From JANXVY01 sp031365425 (lineage in GTDB: Bacteria; Pseudomonadota; Alphaproteobacteria; Rhizobiales; Hyphomicrobiaceae), in NCBI GenBank assembly GCA_031365425.1, contig JANLYB010000165.1:1-50710 (forward strand): DNA of 50,710 bases. The letters run 5' to 3'. Every line of letters starts with the position of its first letter. The stretch's first letter is position 1. The position numbers and the translations under genes were made by a program. The notes beneath the pieces were generated by a model that worked only from the letters and a program-made list of their open reading frames with translations, ran no database searches and was not told the origin of the DNA. Of the stretch, positions 50,082 through 50,710 are shown piece by piece.

Positions 50082-50710
50082 ATGGATTTCTCAGCTTTGA
50101 TCGAGCGCCTAGGCGACGGAGGGACCGCTGCGCTACTCGGCTTCCTGATCGGCGTTTCGTTCGGCATTTTTTCGCAGAAGAGCCAGTTTTGCCTGCGCGC
50201 GGCAGCCGTGGAATTCGGCCGGGGTACGTTCGGGGTGAGACTGGCCGTGTGGCTGTTCGTGTTTGCGGGCGCAGTCGTCGGCACGCAGACGCTGATCCAG
50301 ATGGGCGCGCTGAATGTATCGGGGGCTCGCATGCTCAACATGCGCGCAAGCCTCTCGGGGGCCTTGATCGGTGGACTTATGTTTGGCAGCGGCATGATCC
50401 TGGCGCGGGGCTGCGCCGGTCGGCTTTTGGTGCTCGCGGGGCAGGGTAATCTGCGCTCGCTGCTGACGGGCTTGGTGTTTGCAGTCACAGCCCAGGCGTC
50501 GCTGGTTGGGATACTCTCGCCAATTCGCGAGCGGATTGCCGGGGCATGGACGTTCGAGGGGCCCTCGCTCGAGGCGCTCTCGTTGCTAAGTTTGCAGCCT
50601 GCGACCGGTCTAGTTGTCGCTTTCATCTGGCTGGGCGCTGCGATTTATTTCGGCAAGAAGAGCAAGGTCCCGCTATGGGGATGGGTGGGCGGGCTGGGCG
50701 TCGGCCTCTC
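50082..50710 (+). CDS. Second YeeE/YedE-family permease (cut by window edge)
   Basis: The frame starts at ATG 50082, with GGGAG before it, and is open to the end of the window (209 codons). It is a polytopic membrane protein of the YeeE/YedE family. Its marks are FGIFSQKSQFCLRAAAVEFG near the start and LARGCAGRLLVLAGQGNLRS, with the conserved Cys of each. Such permeases take up thiosulfate or other sulfane sulfur. It differs clearly from the permease at 40113, so the sox region has two distinct members at its two ends. Confidence 0.85.
   Translation, partial: MDFSALIERLGDGGTAALLGFLIGVSFGIFSQKSQFCLRAAAVEFGRGTFGVRLAVWLFVFAGAVVGTQTLIQMGALNVSGARMLNMRASLSGALIGGLMFGSGMILARGCAGRLLVLAGQGNLRSLLTGLVFAVTAQASLVGILSPIRERIAGAWTFEGPSLEALSLLSLQPATGLVVAFIWLGAAIYFGKKSKVPLWGWVGGLGVGL

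Overview
The window looks like chromosome of a GC-rich alphaproteobacterium, most likely a Hyphomicrobium-like methylotroph of the Rhizobiales/Hyphomicrobiales. The clues are a formyltransferase/hydrolase set (fhcB-A-D-C) for the tetrahydromethanopterin C1 pathway, a periplasmic sulfur-oxidation (sox) cluster, and a Rhizobiales-type housekeeping order (nuo, birA, rnj, mce, DUF1467, proS, lolC, lolD). The genus is inferred from gene content; there is no rRNA in the window.

Layout. 1-459 is the N-terminus of an exported protein cut by the window edge. 921-5661 (minus) holds an exported PHB-depolymerase-like esterase, lolD, lolC and a eukaryote/archaeal-type prolyl-tRNA synthetase. 5971-6480 is a GNAT acetyltransferase and 6657-7466 an exported protein of unknown function. 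7597-11064 (minus) holds a DUF1467 protein, methylmalonyl-CoA epimerase flanked by two hairpin arrays, ribonuclease J and BirA. 11061-21869 (minus) is the distal complex I operon nuoG-H-I-J-K-L-M-N with three small extra membrane-protein genes; nuoA-F are not upstream. Divergent from nuoG, 22273-27000 (plus) is fhcBADC, followed by a small Cys-containing protein and a CoA-transferase with a C-terminal extension. 29526-31937 (minus) is a tight trio of exported proteins: two pentapeptide-repeat paralogues and a VWA (DUF1194) protein. 32019-37183 carries murA, a 54-residue protein, tRNA-Thr(GGT), polA and tRNA-Arg(CCG). 37262-40073 is a loose group: an exported protein, a cyclic-nucleotide-gated channel homologue with an altered selectivity filter, a small ABM-like protein and a cupin. 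40113-50710 is the sox region: permease, soxR, soxS, soxX and soxA on minus; soxY, Z, B, C, D, an exported DsrE-family protein, an exported metallo-beta-lactamase-fold protein and a second YeeE/YedE permease (cut by the edge) on plus.

How it fits together. Fhc converts formyl-H4MPT to formate in C1 oxidation. Complex I oxidises NADH. The Sox proteins oxidise thiosulfate in the periplasm, with SoxYZ carrying the sulfur, SoxXA loading it, SoxB hydrolysing the sulfate group and SoxCD oxidising the sulfane sulfur. SoxR has the cysteine pair of sulfane-sulfur sensors, and the two permeases could carry sulfur species across the membrane for sensing or use. Together this suggests a facultative or mixotrophic methylotroph that gains energy from reduced sulfur.

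Points most worth a second look are the channel with KIGGGT where TTGYGD is expected, the foreign-type proS in a conserved alphaproteobacterial neighbourhood, the paired triple-hairpin arrays around mce, the nuo operon that begins at nuoG, and the exported DsrE/MBL/permease tail of the sox cluster.
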